Positions 23,058 through 31,546 of a stretch of 36,767 bases of DNA are shown piece by piece. A program made the position numbers and the translations under genes. Position 1 is the first letter of the stretch. Every line of letters starts with the position of its first letter. This stretch comes from an uncultured Alistipes sp. (GTDB lineage: Bacteria > Bacteroidota > Bacteroidia > Bacteroidales > Rikenellaceae), in contig CALUJN010000054.1 of the NCBI GenBank assembly GCA_944320985.1, forward strand, positions 1-36,767, written 5' to 3'. Under the pieces are notes generated by a model. It made no database searches and had not been told where the DNA came from. It saw only the letters and a program-made list of their open reading frames with translations.

Positions 23058-24281
23058 TTACTTGACTTTGCGCAGCACAAGGGCGCTGTTCGTACCGCCG
23101 AACCCGAACGAGTTCGAAAGCACCGTGTCAACAGGCGTATCCACCGTGACGGCGGTGAGATTCAATTTGGCGGCGTATTCGTCGGGGTGTTCCAGGTTGA
23201 TGTTCGGTGCCACGAAATCGTGCTGCATCATCAGCGTCGAGTAGACGATCTCGCTCGCGCCGCCCATCCAGCACTCGTGGCCCGTCATCGATTTCGTCGA
23301 ACTGATCAGTGCATGCGTATCGTGGAAAACCCGGTCCAGGGCGATTGCCTCGTACATGTCGCCCTGCGGCGTCGACGTTGCATGGGCATTTACGTAGTCG
23401 ATCTCGTCGGGCTGCATCCCCGCGGCCTCCAGCGCCCGAAGGATCGCCGTAACCGATCCGTCGTCGCTCGGCTGCGAGATGCCCCCGCCGTTCGACGAGA
23501 AGCCGTAGCCGCAGACCTCGGCAAGGATCGGGGCTCCGCGACGGACGGCATGTTCGTACTCCTCGAGCACCAGAGCCGCGGCTCCGCCGCTGGGGATCAG
23601 TCCGTCGCGGTCACGGTCGAAGGGCCGCGAAGCCTTCGTCGGTTCGTCCATCCGGACCGAAAAGGCGCTCAGGGCGTCGAACGTCGCCATCGAGTAGTAG
23701 TTGACCTCCTGCGCGCCGCCGCACAGCACGGCATCCTGAAGCCCCTGGCGGATGAGCAGGTATCCCAGACCGATCGAGTGCGAGCCGCTGGCGCAGGCCG
23801 CACTCACGGTGAAGTTGATGCCCCGCAGGTGGAAGATCGTGCTCAGATTCATCGTCACCGTGGAGTTCATCGACTGGAAGATCAGACCCGACCCCAGCAA
23901 TGCCGAGTCGTGTTTCTCATCCATGATGCGGGCAGCCTCGATGACCGGTTTGGCCGAGGAGTCGTTGCCGAAAAGGATCCCCACCTCGTTCTCCCGAAGG
24001 TAGGATTCGTCCATCGCCGCCTGTTCGAAGGCCTGCCGCGAGGCCATGTAGGCATATTCGGCCTCCTCCGAAAGGCCCACCCGCAGGCGGCGGTCCAGGA
24101 TCCCCTTGAGCTGCGGCCGCGGGACGATGCCCGTCAGTCCCGAGCGATAGCCGTATTCAAGCCGTTCCCGCTCCAGGCCAATGCCCGAACGCCCGGCATG
24201 AAGCGACTCCTTCACCTCCTTGAGATTTTGTCCCAGGCACGACCAGATGCCCATGCCCGTAATAACGACGCGTCGTTCCAT
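23058..24281 (-). CDS. fabF: Beta-ketoacyl-ACP synthase, FabF-like (first KS)
   Basis: A 407-residue FabF-type condensing enzyme with all catalytic residues: Cys163 in SAACASGSHSIG, His300 in VNAHATSTPQGD, Lys330 and His335 in SSTKSMTGHE, and the C-terminal SNSFGFGGTNSALVL. The N-terminus RRVVITGMGIWSCLG is canonical. It is the second or third enzyme made from the operon, directly after the ketoreductase (20-bp gap), so it may carry out the first condensations on the aryl starter. It is closer to housekeeping FabF than the two downstream ketosynthases, but its location shows it belongs to the cluster. Confidence 0.92.
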   Translation of the reverse strand: MERRVVITGMGIWSCLGQNLKEVKESLHAGRSGIGLERERLEYGYRSGLTGIVPRPQLKGILDRRLRVGLSEEAEYAYMASRQAFEQAAMDESYLRENEVGILFGNDSSAKPVIEAARIMDEKHDSALLGSGLIFQSMNSTVTMNLSTIFHLRGINFTVSAACASGSHSIGLGYLLIRQGLQDAVLCGGAQEVNYYSMATFDALSAFSVRMDEPTKASRPFDRDRDGLIPSGGAAALVLEEYEHAVRRGAPILAEVCGYGFSSNGGGISQPSDDGSVTAILRALEAAGMQPDEIDYVNAHATSTPQGDMYEAIALDRVFHDTHALISSTKSMTGHECWMGGASEIVYSTLMMQHDFVAPNINLEHPDEYAAKLNLTAVTVDTPVDTVLSNSFGFGGTNSALVLRKVK

Positions 24282-24301
24282 ATAGCTGTTCTTATCTTTT
24301 T

Positions 24302-25030
24302 TCAGGTGTACAATCCTCCGTTGATCGAAATGGTCTCGCCCGTGATGTAGGACGCATCCTCCGAGACCAGAAAGGCAACCAGTGCCGCAACCTCCTCGGG
24401 CCGTCCGAAACGCCCCGCAGGCACCAGCTTCTTCAACGACGACTGGTCGAGGTCCTTCGTCATGTCACTCTCGATGAACCCCGGAGCCACGGCGTTGACC
24501 GTCACCTTGCGCGGTGCAACCTCCTGTGCCAGAGCCTTCGTCGCGCCGAGCAGCGCAGCCTTCGCGGCCGAATAGTTCGTCTGCCCCGGAAGCCCCTTGA
24601 GCCCCGAAAGCGAGGCCATGTTCACGATCCGTCCCCAGCGATGGGTCAGCATCTCCTTCAGCAGACGGCGCGTGACGTAGAAAAAGCCGTTGAGCGTCGT
24701 GTCCAGGACCTTGTGCCACTCCTCGTTCTGCATGAAGACCAGCAGGTTGTCCCGACGGATCCCGGCGTTGTTCACCAGAACGGCGATATAATCGTCGGGG
24801 TGCGTCGCGCTCCATGTCTCGAGCGCCTTTTCGGTCTGTTCGGGATCCGAAACGTCGAACCGCAGCAGTTCGGCTTGTCCGCCCGCCTCGGTAATCGTGC
24901 GGAGCGTCTGCTCGGCGGCCTCCGTGTTCGACTGGTAGTTGATCAAAACCGGCCACCCCTGGGCTGCCAGCTTCTGACAAACGGCTCGCCCCAAACCCCG
25001 GGAGCCGCCCGTAACCAATGCGTATTTCAT
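24302..25030 (-). CDS. fabG: 3-oxoacyl-ACP reductase
   Basis: A 242-residue short-chain dehydrogenase of the FabG type, reducing 3-oxoacyl-ACP with NADPH during each extension cycle. Seen: the cofactor motif TGGSRGLG (7-14), NNAG (87-90), and the catalytic Ser140, Tyr153 and Lys157 (NMASLSG, NYSAAK). PGFIESDMT and the C-terminal ITGETISINGGLYT complete the family pattern. It lies 9 bp downstream of the ammonia-lyase gene. It is the only ketoreductase in the cluster, so it should serve all ketosynthases. Confidence 0.94.
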   Translation of the reverse strand: MKYALVTGGSRGLGRAVCQKLAAQGWPVLINYQSNTEAAEQTLRTITEAGGQAELLRFDVSDPEQTEKALETWSATHPDDYIAVLVNNAGIRRDNLLVFMQNEEWHKVLDTTLNGFFYVTRRLLKEMLTHRWGRIVNMASLSGLKGLPGQTNYSAAKAALLGATKALAQEVAPRKVTVNAVAPGFIESDMTKDLDQSSLKKLVPAGRFGRPEEVAALVAFLVSEDASYITGETISINGGLYT

Positions 25031-25039
25031 GATGTCGTT

Positions 25040-26575
25040 CTATTCCAAATTGAGCGGGTGATTCTTCAGATACGTTTCGACCTCGGCGATCTGTTTGTAG
25101 AAGGGCGCATCCTCGACAAAGCACGGAATGATAGCCCGAACCGCCTCGTAGATGCGGCGCGACGTCGGAGCCAGCGCGTCCCGGATCTTCAGGCAGTCGA
25201 CGGCCTGCGTCAGCGCAATGAAGTGAATCGACATCACCTGGTAGGCATTCTCGATCACCCGTTTGCAAAGAAGCGCCGAGTTGGTCCCCATGCTGACGAT
25301 ATCCTGGTTGTCGTTGTTGTTCGGTATGCTGTGCACGTAGTTCGGCATCGAGAGCGTCTGGCACTCCGCCGTGGTCGACGTTGCCGTGAACTGGCACGCC
25401 TGCATCCCGTAGTTCAGACCCAGCGTCCCGAGATTCAGGAACGGAGGAAGGATGTTGTTGATCCGGTCGTGGAACAGGTAGTTCAGTTGTCGCTCGGCCG
25501 TCATCGCAATGCGCGTCACGGCGATCTTCACCTTGTCCTCCTCGAGCGAAATGTAGTCCCCGTGGAAATTGCCGCCGTGGAAGACGTTCTGAAGGTCGGG
25601 ATCCACGATCGGATTGTCGCACGCCGAATTGAGCTCCTCCTCAAGAATACGGCGCGCGTTTTGCAGCGTCTCGTAGACCGGCCCCAGAATCTGCGGCGCA
25701 CAGCGCAGCGAATAGTAGGCCTGCACCTTGTGACGGCTGTCGAAGGTCTTGTCGTCTCCATGACCCCCGCTGTAGAGTTCGTGCTCCCGCTTGAGCATCC
25801 GCGTTCCGCCCTCGGAGAGCTCTCGCAGCCGCCGCGCGATGACCTGCTGTCCCTCGTGTCGCCGGCATGCGTTCAACCCCTCGGCCATGAAGTCATCGTA
25901 CGATGCCGCAATTTCGTTCATCATCACCGTGGCGAGCGTCGCCCAGTCCAGCAGCCGCTCGGCATAGAACTGGTTGACGATGCCGATGCCGGTCATCACG
26001 GAGGTCCCGTTGGTGATCGACAGCCCCTCGCGGATGTGGATACGCATGGGCTGCAGGCCGTTTTCACGCAGTACCTCTCCGGCCGGGCGCCATGCTCCCC
26101 GATAGTGGACTTCGCCCTCACCGATGAGCGTCAGGGCAATATGCGCCAACTGGACCAGGTCGCCGCTGGCGCCCACGCTGCCGTGTTCCGGGATGAAGGG
26201 GAAAATATCGCGGTTGATAAACTCGGTCAGCAGCTCCACAACCTCGGGATGGACGCCCGAACGGGCCTGAAGCAAGGTCCCCAGGCGGGCGATCATCGCC
26301 GCCTTGACATACAGGTCGGGAAGCGGGTCCCCGGATCCCGTCGAGTGGCTGCGGATGATGTTGTATTGAAGATCCGTGAGGTAACGGTCGTCGACGCGCC
26401 ATTGGGCCATCGGTCCGAAGCCCGTGTTGATGCCGTAGATCACCTTCTCGGAAGAGAAGCTGCGCAGGAATTCATAGCAGCGGGAAACCTCCTCGACAGG
26501 AAGCTCCGAACGCTCGATCCTGGCCCCCGAAAAAAGGAGATCTTCGACATAATTTAAACCAATCGCTCTGATCAT
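25040..26575 (-). CDS. Aromatic amino acid ammonia-lyase, tyrosine ammonia-lyase-like
   Basis: A 511-residue MIO-type lyase. Seen: the ASG triad (136-138, in GSVGASGDL) that forms the MIO electrophile; Tyr47 in YGINTGFG; SITNGTSVMTG; YYSLRCAPQILGP; and NNNDNQDIVSMG. The substrate-selectivity position reads RSH (75-77). Ser-His is typical of histidine ammonia-lyases, but from memory flavobacterial tyrosine ammonia-lyase also has LQYNLIRSH, matching LQYNIIRSH here, together with NTGFGPMAQ. No hutU, hutI or other histidine-degradation gene is nearby, whereas polyketide genes follow at once. I therefore infer that it deaminates tyrosine to 4-hydroxycinnamate as the pigment starter. ATG 26575 (MIRAIGLNY) is chosen; upstream codons are AT-rich leader. 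It is the first gene of the operon, 54-60 nt after a candidate promoter. Confidence 0.88.
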   Translation of the reverse strand: MIRAIGLNYVEDLLFSGARIERSELPVEEVSRCYEFLRSFSSEKVIYGINTGFGPMAQWRVDDRYLTDLQYNIIRSHSTGSGDPLPDLYVKAAMIARLGTLLQARSGVHPEVVELLTEFINRDIFPFIPEHGSVGASGDLVQLAHIALTLIGEGEVHYRGAWRPAGEVLRENGLQPMRIHIREGLSITNGTSVMTGIGIVNQFYAERLLDWATLATVMMNEIAASYDDFMAEGLNACRRHEGQQVIARRLRELSEGGTRMLKREHELYSGGHGDDKTFDSRHKVQAYYSLRCAPQILGPVYETLQNARRILEEELNSACDNPIVDPDLQNVFHGGNFHGDYISLEEDKVKIAVTRIAMTAERQLNYLFHDRINNILPPFLNLGTLGLNYGMQACQFTATSTTAECQTLSMPNYVHSIPNNNDNQDIVSMGTNSALLCKRVIENAYQVMSIHFIALTQAVDCLKIRDALAPTSRRIYEAVRAIIPCFVEDAPFYKQIAEVETYLKNHPLNLE

Positions 26576-26635
26576 GTGTATGGTGAAAGATTGGACTTTC
26601 AGGAAGGTTCTTGTCTTTAATTGCCTAAAATTGTG

Positions 26636-26667
26636 CAAATATAACCAAAAAAGTTCAGAATTTCACA
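26636..26667 (-). promoter_or_regulatory. Candidate promoter of the biosynthetic operon
   Basis: On the minus strand TATATTTGC (26636-26643) matches the Bacteroidetes -7 box TAnnTTTG. TGTG (26664-26667), three of four bases of the -33 TTTG box, lies 20 bp upstream. The leader to the lyase ATG would be about 55 nt. The surrounding 90 bp are the most AT-rich of the intergenic region, as expected for a promoter. It shares the TGTGAAA...TATnTTTG layout with the candidate at 2569-2599. Confidence 0.6.
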
Positions 26668-26886
26668 TTCTTTTCTCCAAAATAAGGACCTATCGACGTA
26701 TTGCCTGCGGCGTCTGCAACGCGGAAGACTGCGTCCAAACGGCTCGAAGATGCCGGGGACGAATCGGGAAGACAGGCCCGGCTCTGTCTTCGGTGTGTCG
26801 GCCGTTTATCATGAGGCGGTTCGGCATTCGGGAGAATCCTCCGATCCGGGAGTCTGAAACCGGTTGCTTTTTACTTTTCCATACAG
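26668..26886. other. Upstream intergenic region without a supported gene
   Basis: This is the promoter-distal part of the roughly 480-bp gap between the ammonia-lyase and tlpA-like genes. Short frames exist on both strands but none has family features or a plausible start. The only structure is a perfect inverted repeat, GAAGACAG (26768-26775) and CTGTCTTC (26784-26791), with an 8-nt centre, about 125 bp upstream of the -7 box. It could be a regulator-binding site or a remnant hairpin. No T run follows it. Confidence 0.4.
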
Positions 26887-26935
26887 ACAAAACAAAAGCA
26901 AAAGCCTCGTAAACAGGTAGTTTACAAGGCTTTTG
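26887..26935 (-). terminator. Strong intrinsic terminator of the SusCD-TlpA operon
   Basis: Two 16-nt arms (26899-26914 and 26920-26935) enclose a 5-nt loop. They pair fully except at one position, which is C-A on the plus strand but a permitted G-U pair in minus-strand RNA. This shows the hairpin is selected for minus-strand transcription. It is followed on that strand by a U-rich tract (CTTTTGTTTTG, 26888-26898). It lies about 125 bp past the tlpA-like stop and isolates the biosynthetic operon from the upstream unit. Confidence 0.9.
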
Positions 26936-27058
26936 TCCTTCAAGGGTCGCTATCCGATTCTCTCTGACGGAGCGTAGGGGCGGGGCAATGTCGCGCACCC
27001 GATCTTCAAACCCGTTGCGTTCGCTTTCTGGGCTTGATACGGGGTGTCGATCGGCGTG

Positions 27059-27535
27059 TTACTTCAGGTAATCCAGCGCCTTCTCGACCACCAGCCGCTC
27101 GTTGCCCGGCGTATAGCCCGTGTGGGTGTAGAGCGTTTCGCCCTCCTTGACGATCATCACGAACGGAATCGAGGTCAGGTTGAGAGCCTTGAACAACGCC
27201 TTGTTCTGGTCAAGCAGCACCTCGTAGGGCCAGCGTTTGCCCTTCACCAGCGAGCGGACCTTGGCGGCAGCACGCGAGTCGTCGGTCGAAATGGCCACGA
27301 TGCGGACCTTGTCCTTCCACATCTCCTCGATGTCGCACAAGGCATCCAGCTCGGCCTGGCACGGCTTGCACCACGTGGCCCAGAACGAAACGATCACTAC
27401 ATCGTCCTTCAACACATCCTTCATCAGGACCTCCGTGCCATCCAGTTGCTTCAATGCCAGGTTGCCCGGAATGTTCTGGCCCATGGCCAGGCTTGCGGCC
27501 AGAATCAGCGCGCAGGTAAACAGAATCTTTTTCAT
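27059..27535 (-). CDS. TlpA-family thioredoxin-like disulfide protein
   Basis: A 158-residue exported thioredoxin-fold protein. Seen: a signal peptide (MKKILFTCALILAASLAMGQ, cleavage near 19-20), the active-site WCKPC with Cys56 and Cys59 in SFWATWCKPCQ, and the cis-Pro SIPFVMIV. It would reduce or isomerise disulfides of periplasmic or surface proteins. It is the last gene of the SusCD operon, 18 bp after the pseudoprotease gene. The cysteine-containing secreted metalloprotease or imported peptides are likely targets. A terminator follows. Confidence 0.92.
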   Translation of the reverse strand: MKKILFTCALILAASLAMGQNIPGNLALKQLDGTEVLMKDVLKDDVVIVSFWATWCKPCQAELDALCDIEEMWKDKVRIVAISTDDSRAAAKVRSLVKGKRWPYEVLLDQNKALFKALNLTSIPFVMIVKEGETLYTHTGYTPGNERLVVEKALDYLK

Positions 27536-27553
27536 GGTTGTTTGTCTTTGAGG

Positions 27554-29281
27554 TTATTGATTTTCAGTTCTGATCTTTTCGAGCCGCTGCCGTTCGAGAT
27601 CGGCGAAGAGTGCCGTTGCCGAACCGCTGCCGTCGGCAAGTCGGGTGTAGAGTCTTTCAAGCGCTTCGGCGACGGGGACGAACTCCGGATGGGCGTCGAG
27701 CTGCCGGATCAGTTCGCCAAGGAAACCGTCCTGCATGGCAAAGACGGCTTCGCCGGGCTCCTCCAGCATCTGGCGGAACAGTTCCGGAATTCCGGCAAGA
27801 GATTCGGGCGTAACGGTTGCCAGCACCTCTTCCCAGATCTTGCTCTGGCGGCGGGCCGTTTCGCGCGGCGTGGCCGTCAGCCCGTTATCCCGCAGAAACG
27901 GTGTCGAAAAACGTCCCTCCGCATCGGCGATCACTCCCCGGACGATCCATTCCAGCATTTCGCTCTGGAGCGACATCCCCCGTGATTGCCGGGCCATTTG
28001 AGCGTAGAGTTGTTGCGTCTCGGACAGCATGGCGTCATAGAGCGCTACGGCAGGAATCTCCGGATCGCTCCCGGCAAGGTGTGAGGACTCCTCACGCATG
28101 AAGCGTTCCCATAGGTTCATGCGCTTCCCGAGGTTGCGGAACTCCCGGGCCAGGCGCTTCTCCGTCAGAGGCTCCGGGGTCGGCCGGAATTGCTCCGGAG
28201 TTGTTCCGAAGGCCTCCTCCAGCATCATCGTGAAGCGATCCGTCAGACAGTCACGGCGCCGGATCTGGGCATCGGTCAGCATCTGCCGCAAAGTGCGGTA
28301 GGAACTCGCTTGACGGAGACTGTGGCGCAGGGCTTCCTGCTCCCAGCTTCCGGCTCCGAGGTTGATGCGGACGAATGTCGGCATCTCTTGCTCCGGACTG
28401 CGCAGCGTATGGACGGCAAGCCGCTCCGCAGAGGCATCGTAGGAGATTCCGTATGGTGTCGTAAGCGGGATAACCTCCTCGCCGGATACCGGCTGCAACG
28501 GCATCAGGCGGTGGCGCCGGTTGTATTCGGCCACGGCCTGCCGCAATACGTCGGCATACTCCTCCGGAAGGGTGGAACCCACGACCACTTCGATCGGGGA
28601 CTCTTTCCCGGCTTTCGGACTGTCGGAACCGACTTCCTCACCGGCATCGCCGGCTGTCAGGCTGAAGCTGATTTCGAGCGGCAATGCCCCCGAAGAAATC
28701 AGGACCTCCGTGCTGCGATCCGGGGATTCCACGTCGTACCAGACTCCGATCCGAACGAGCATCCCGTCGGCCGTCGGTTCGACGCCCAACAGCGCTTCGT
28801 GGCCATAGCGGCGATTGCGCAGGATGCCCTCGCTGCACTCGTACCACAGTCCCGAGTTATAGAGACATTCGTGGATGTCGGCCAGCAGTCGCTCCGATCC
28901 GGCAATCCGTGCCAAGGGTAGGGGAGTTGTCCCGAACTCCCGGCTCCGGAGCGTGTCGGCAATCTGCAACCGGGCAACGCCTGCTTCAGGATCTGTCTCC
29001 AGGCGGAACGGCGGCAAGCTCGGAAGTACCCGGTTGCGCATGCCGGCTCCCCGGTCGAGCTGGGCCGTAAGCCGGAGCTCGCAGGTCGGGACCTCCAGCC
29101 AGATTCCGTCGCCCAAGGTGTAGAGTGACAATCGGCCTCCGCAGAGCTGTTGCAGAGAGTCCGTTGCAATCTCCCGCAGTGTCGGGGCTGTCGCCTGTTG
29201 TTCGCCGGCGGCAAGGGTGCGGTGCGGAACTGCCCCCAGCAGGATCAGCAGGACCGCGCATCGTATCAAGGTTCGTTTCAT
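27554..29281 (-). CDS. Secreted metalloprotease-like protein lacking the zinc motif
   Basis: A 575-residue exported protein (signal MKRTLIRCAVLLILLGAV, cleavage near 25). It appears to be a diverged paralogue of the metalloprotease encoded just upstream. LYTLGDGIWLEVP matches the LYRTESGYRWELP stretch; VVVGSTLPEEYADVLRQAVAEYN matches FYLDRNFPERWKETTRRAAANWE; and the C-terminal helical regions correspond. Where the upstream protein has HEIGHVLGLEH, this one reads LEEAFGTTPEQF (354-365), with no HExxH anywhere. It is therefore probably not an active zinc protease. It could bind the substrate, or chaperone or inhibit the active partner. It overlaps the protease gene by ATGA. The homology is inferred by eye and needs a profile search. 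Confidence 0.7.
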   Translation of the reverse strand: MKRTLIRCAVLLILLGAVPHRTLAAGEQQATAPTLREIATDSLQQLCGGRLSLYTLGDGIWLEVPTCELRLTAQLDRGAGMRNRVLPSLPPFRLETDPEAGVARLQIADTLRSREFGTTPLPLARIAGSERLLADIHECLYNSGLWYECSEGILRNRRYGHEALLGVEPTADGMLVRIGVWYDVESPDRSTEVLISSGALPLEISFSLTAGDAGEEVGSDSPKAGKESPIEVVVGSTLPEEYADVLRQAVAEYNRRHRLMPLQPVSGEEVIPLTTPYGISYDASAERLAVHTLRSPEQEMPTFVRINLGAGSWEQEALRHSLRQASSYRTLRQMLTDAQIRRRDCLTDRFTMMLEEAFGTTPEQFRPTPEPLTEKRLAREFRNLGKRMNLWERFMREESSHLAGSDPEIPAVALYDAMLSETQQLYAQMARQSRGMSLQSEMLEWIVRGVIADAEGRFSTPFLRDNGLTATPRETARRQSKIWEEVLATVTPESLAGIPELFRQMLEEPGEAVFAMQDGFLGELIRQLDAHPEFVPVAEALERLYTRLADGSGSATALFADLERQRLEKIRTENQ

Positions 29282-31545
29282 GCTGCCTCCTCCATATTTT
29301 CATTCCGGGCGGCGATCCGTTCACACACCCCGTTCCAGTAGGGATTGCCCGACTCCGCGAATTGCTCCCGGAGCATCTCCATCCGTTGCAGGCACTTTAC
29401 CCGCAAGGTGATGCCGCGCGAAGGATCGCCGGTAAATCCGTCGAGAGCCGCCAGGTAGGATTCGACCATGGCTCGGCGCGTCTCCGTCGGTTCCGCATCG
29501 AACTCGTCCCCCAGGAAGAGTTTGTCGAGGTCCGCCAGATAGGCCTCCACCGGATAGTTGCCGCCTGCAAGGGCATTCTCCTCGACCCACGCGAGCCGTT
29601 CCAGCAACGACGATGCCAAGCCCTCCCGCAAGTCGGGTTCAAGCAGCCGGTTCATCCAGGCCGGAGGCATCACCACGTATCGGGCAAAGAACGCGAGAGC
29701 CTCGCGGTGCTCTTCGGCTCCGACCGGACGGAAAAGTTCCTCGGGGCGGTCGAATACGCGCCGGCGTCCGCCGATATGCTGCGATACCTGTCCCACGTAG
29801 TTGCTGAACTGCATCCTGACGGCCTGAAGAATCAGCGTCGTGTCGAGCATTCCCGGGGTTGGTTCCTCCAGTGATTCCAGAGCCCGCTGCAGATGGCGCA
29901 TACCCAGTTCGATCGTCTCCAGCGGATGACGTCCGAGATCTTCGGCCATCACCTGCGGGTCGCGGGTGTTATGCTGCGGCATGTAGCGGCCGTTGCGGTC
30001 GGCAAACATCCCGGCGGCGCGTTGCGATAACGAATCGTTTACGCTTCTTTCGTTGCAACCCGGCCAGCAGCGGTAGCCCCACTCAATGGCGGCCAGGTCA
30101 TAAGGACCCACTCGCGGAATCAGATCCTCGGCATCAACTCCATCCTCGGGTTGTACCGCGTGGTTCAGCCGCAGGTAATCCATGATGGAGGTTCCCGAAG
30201 TTTCGCGCCGCATCAGCTCCGGATCGCGGAGCTGTTCCGTTTCGAAACGGGTACTGCCGTAGAAGTTGTGCTCCAATCCCAGAACGTGACCGATTTCATG
30301 TGTGAGCACCCATTCGAACATTCGCTCCTCCATCTCCTCACTCATCGGCATCACGTCGCCCATCTGCGAGATATGCCATCGCCGTTCGAGGTTGAACGAG
30401 GCATCGAAAATCCGGATCAGGGCACACAGCACTTCTCCGTTGCGCAGGTCCGTATAGGAGCGTCCGTAGGCATTCTCGTTCGGCGAAGGGGTGAACTTGA
30501 TCCACGTCAGTTCACCGTTGTCGAGCGTGCACGACGGATCGTCATCGGCCTCCCGAATCTCAATGACATCCCGGAATCCCGCCGCTTCGAACGCCGGCTC
30601 CCAGTTGGCCGCGGCCCGCCGCGTCGTCTCCTTCCACCGCTCGGGAAAGTTCCGGTCGAGATAAAAGACGATCTTCTTTCGCGGAACGACCGTTTCGCCC
30701 CGGTTGTAGCGTGCCGTGTCGCACGGCGCCGGCTCCAGATGCCACCGTTTGGTAATTCCCGCCGCGGCGAGCTCACTGCCGTTCTCCCTGACGCTCCGGC
30801 CCGGAATCTCGAAATACCCGACCCGTTGGTCGAAGTAACGGGCCGGCATCTCTTCGCGCGGAAGCAGCGACAGACTCGCTCCGATCTGCCAGCGTGTCGT
30901 GTCGATCCGGCGTCCCGGGAAAGGGATCGAGGTGTAGGTGCGTATCGAACGGACGATCACTCCGCCGGGAATCTGCCGGATTTCGCTGAATCCAGGACAG
31001 GTGTCGATGCACATGCCCAGTTTGAGCATGAACGAGGCGGATTGCAGCCCGAAAAGCTGGTCGTCGGTCAGCAGCGGCTCGGCATCGATCGTCACGCTCC
31101 CGGCATCACGCCGAAGTACCGGCAGCCAGTTGCGCGTATTCCAGGTGCGGGATTCGTTATGAAGTCTGGCCGCCGGCGTTCCGTCATCAGGAAGTTCCAT
31201 CCCGACGGCCTGTTCCAGCCGTACCGATTCTCCGTCGTCGACGAATCGCAGGATCATCGGCCCGAAGCGGTCGCCCTCATAGCCGTATTTCGCATCCTTG
31301 TCCACCTTGGTCGGGGTGTTGAGCAGCGTCACGAAAAGACTCATCGCGCGGCCCAGAACCGAGTCGGGAAGCTCCCAACGATACCCGCTCTCCGTGCGGT
31401 AAAGCCTTCCCAGACCCTCCGTCCCCGTCATTACGGGGCAGGAGGTTGCCGCAGGCTCTCCGAAAGATGCGGGGGACGTTGCCGCCGCCATGATTTGAAG
31501 CGGCAACAACGTCCCGAGCAAAAGGTGTAAAATCCGGTTTGCCAT
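29278..31545 (-). CDS. Secreted zinc metalloprotease, DUF5117/DUF4953-like
   Basis: A 755-residue exported protease. Seen: a signal peptide (MANRILHLLLGTLLPLQIMA), a long N-terminal beta-rich domain (DUF5117/5118-like, including RFGPMILRFVDDG), and a metzincin catalytic centre HEIGHVLGLEH (His416, Glu417, His420, His426) followed by the Met-turn SIMDY (453-457). The C-terminal helical DUF4953-like region ends the protein. Such proteases are regular members of SusCD loci with a PKD lipoprotein and are thought to cut peptides or proteins at the cell surface or in the periplasm. ATG 31545 lies 1 bp after the PKD gene stop; ATG 31557 (MKSK...) is an alternative that would overlap by 11 bp. Confidence 0.9.
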   Translation of the reverse strand: MANRILHLLLGTLLPLQIMAAATSPASFGEPAATSCPVMTGTEGLGRLYRTESGYRWELPDSVLGRAMSLFVTLLNTPTKVDKDAKYGYEGDRFGPMILRFVDDGESVRLEQAVGMELPDDGTPAARLHNESRTWNTRNWLPVLRRDAGSVTIDAEPLLTDDQLFGLQSASFMLKLGMCIDTCPGFSEIRQIPGGVIVRSIRTYTSIPFPGRRIDTTRWQIGASLSLLPREEMPARYFDQRVGYFEIPGRSVRENGSELAAAGITKRWHLEPAPCDTARYNRGETVVPRKKIVFYLDRNFPERWKETTRRAAANWEPAFEAAGFRDVIEIREADDDPSCTLDNGELTWIKFTPSPNENAYGRSYTDLRNGEVLCALIRIFDASFNLERRWHISQMGDVMPMSEEMEERMFEWVLTHEIGHVLGLEHNFYGSTRFETEQLRDPELMRRETSGTSIMDYLRLNHAVQPEDGVDAEDLIPRVGPYDLAAIEWGYRCWPGCNERSVNDSLSQRAAGMFADRNGRYMPQHNTRDPQVMAEDLGRHPLETIELGMRHLQRALESLEEPTPGMLDTTLILQAVRMQFSNYVGQVSQHIGGRRRVFDRPEELFRPVGAEEHREALAFFARYVVMPPAWMNRLLEPDLREGLASSLLERLAWVEENALAGGNYPVEAYLADLDKLFLGDEFDAEPTETRRAMVESYLAALDGFTGDPSRGITLRVKCLQRMEMLREQFAESGNPYWNGVCERIAARNENMEEAA

Positions 31546-31546
31546 C

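Noticed and set aside
23955-24005. Unusual His motif NAHATST in the first ketosynthase (protein residues 298-304)
   Set aside because: Ala for Gly after the His is common in FabF enzymes, so it does not suggest loss of function.
21936-24350. Plus-strand open frame of about 804 codons opposite the methyltransferase, ketosynthase and fabG genes
   Set aside because: It is antisense to well-supported genes with clear motifs. Its translation is rich in Arg, His and Gln and shows no family features. Long antisense frames are expected in GC-rich coding DNA.
25040-26575. Histidine degradation (hutH)
   Set aside because: No hutU, hutI or hutG is nearby. The gene leads a polyketide-type operon and resembles flavobacterial tyrosine ammonia-lyase.
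26574-26912. Small plus-strand frame of 112 codons in the lyase upstream region
   Set aside because: It starts inside the lyase start codon, crosses the promoter and terminator arm, and has no similarity I recognise.
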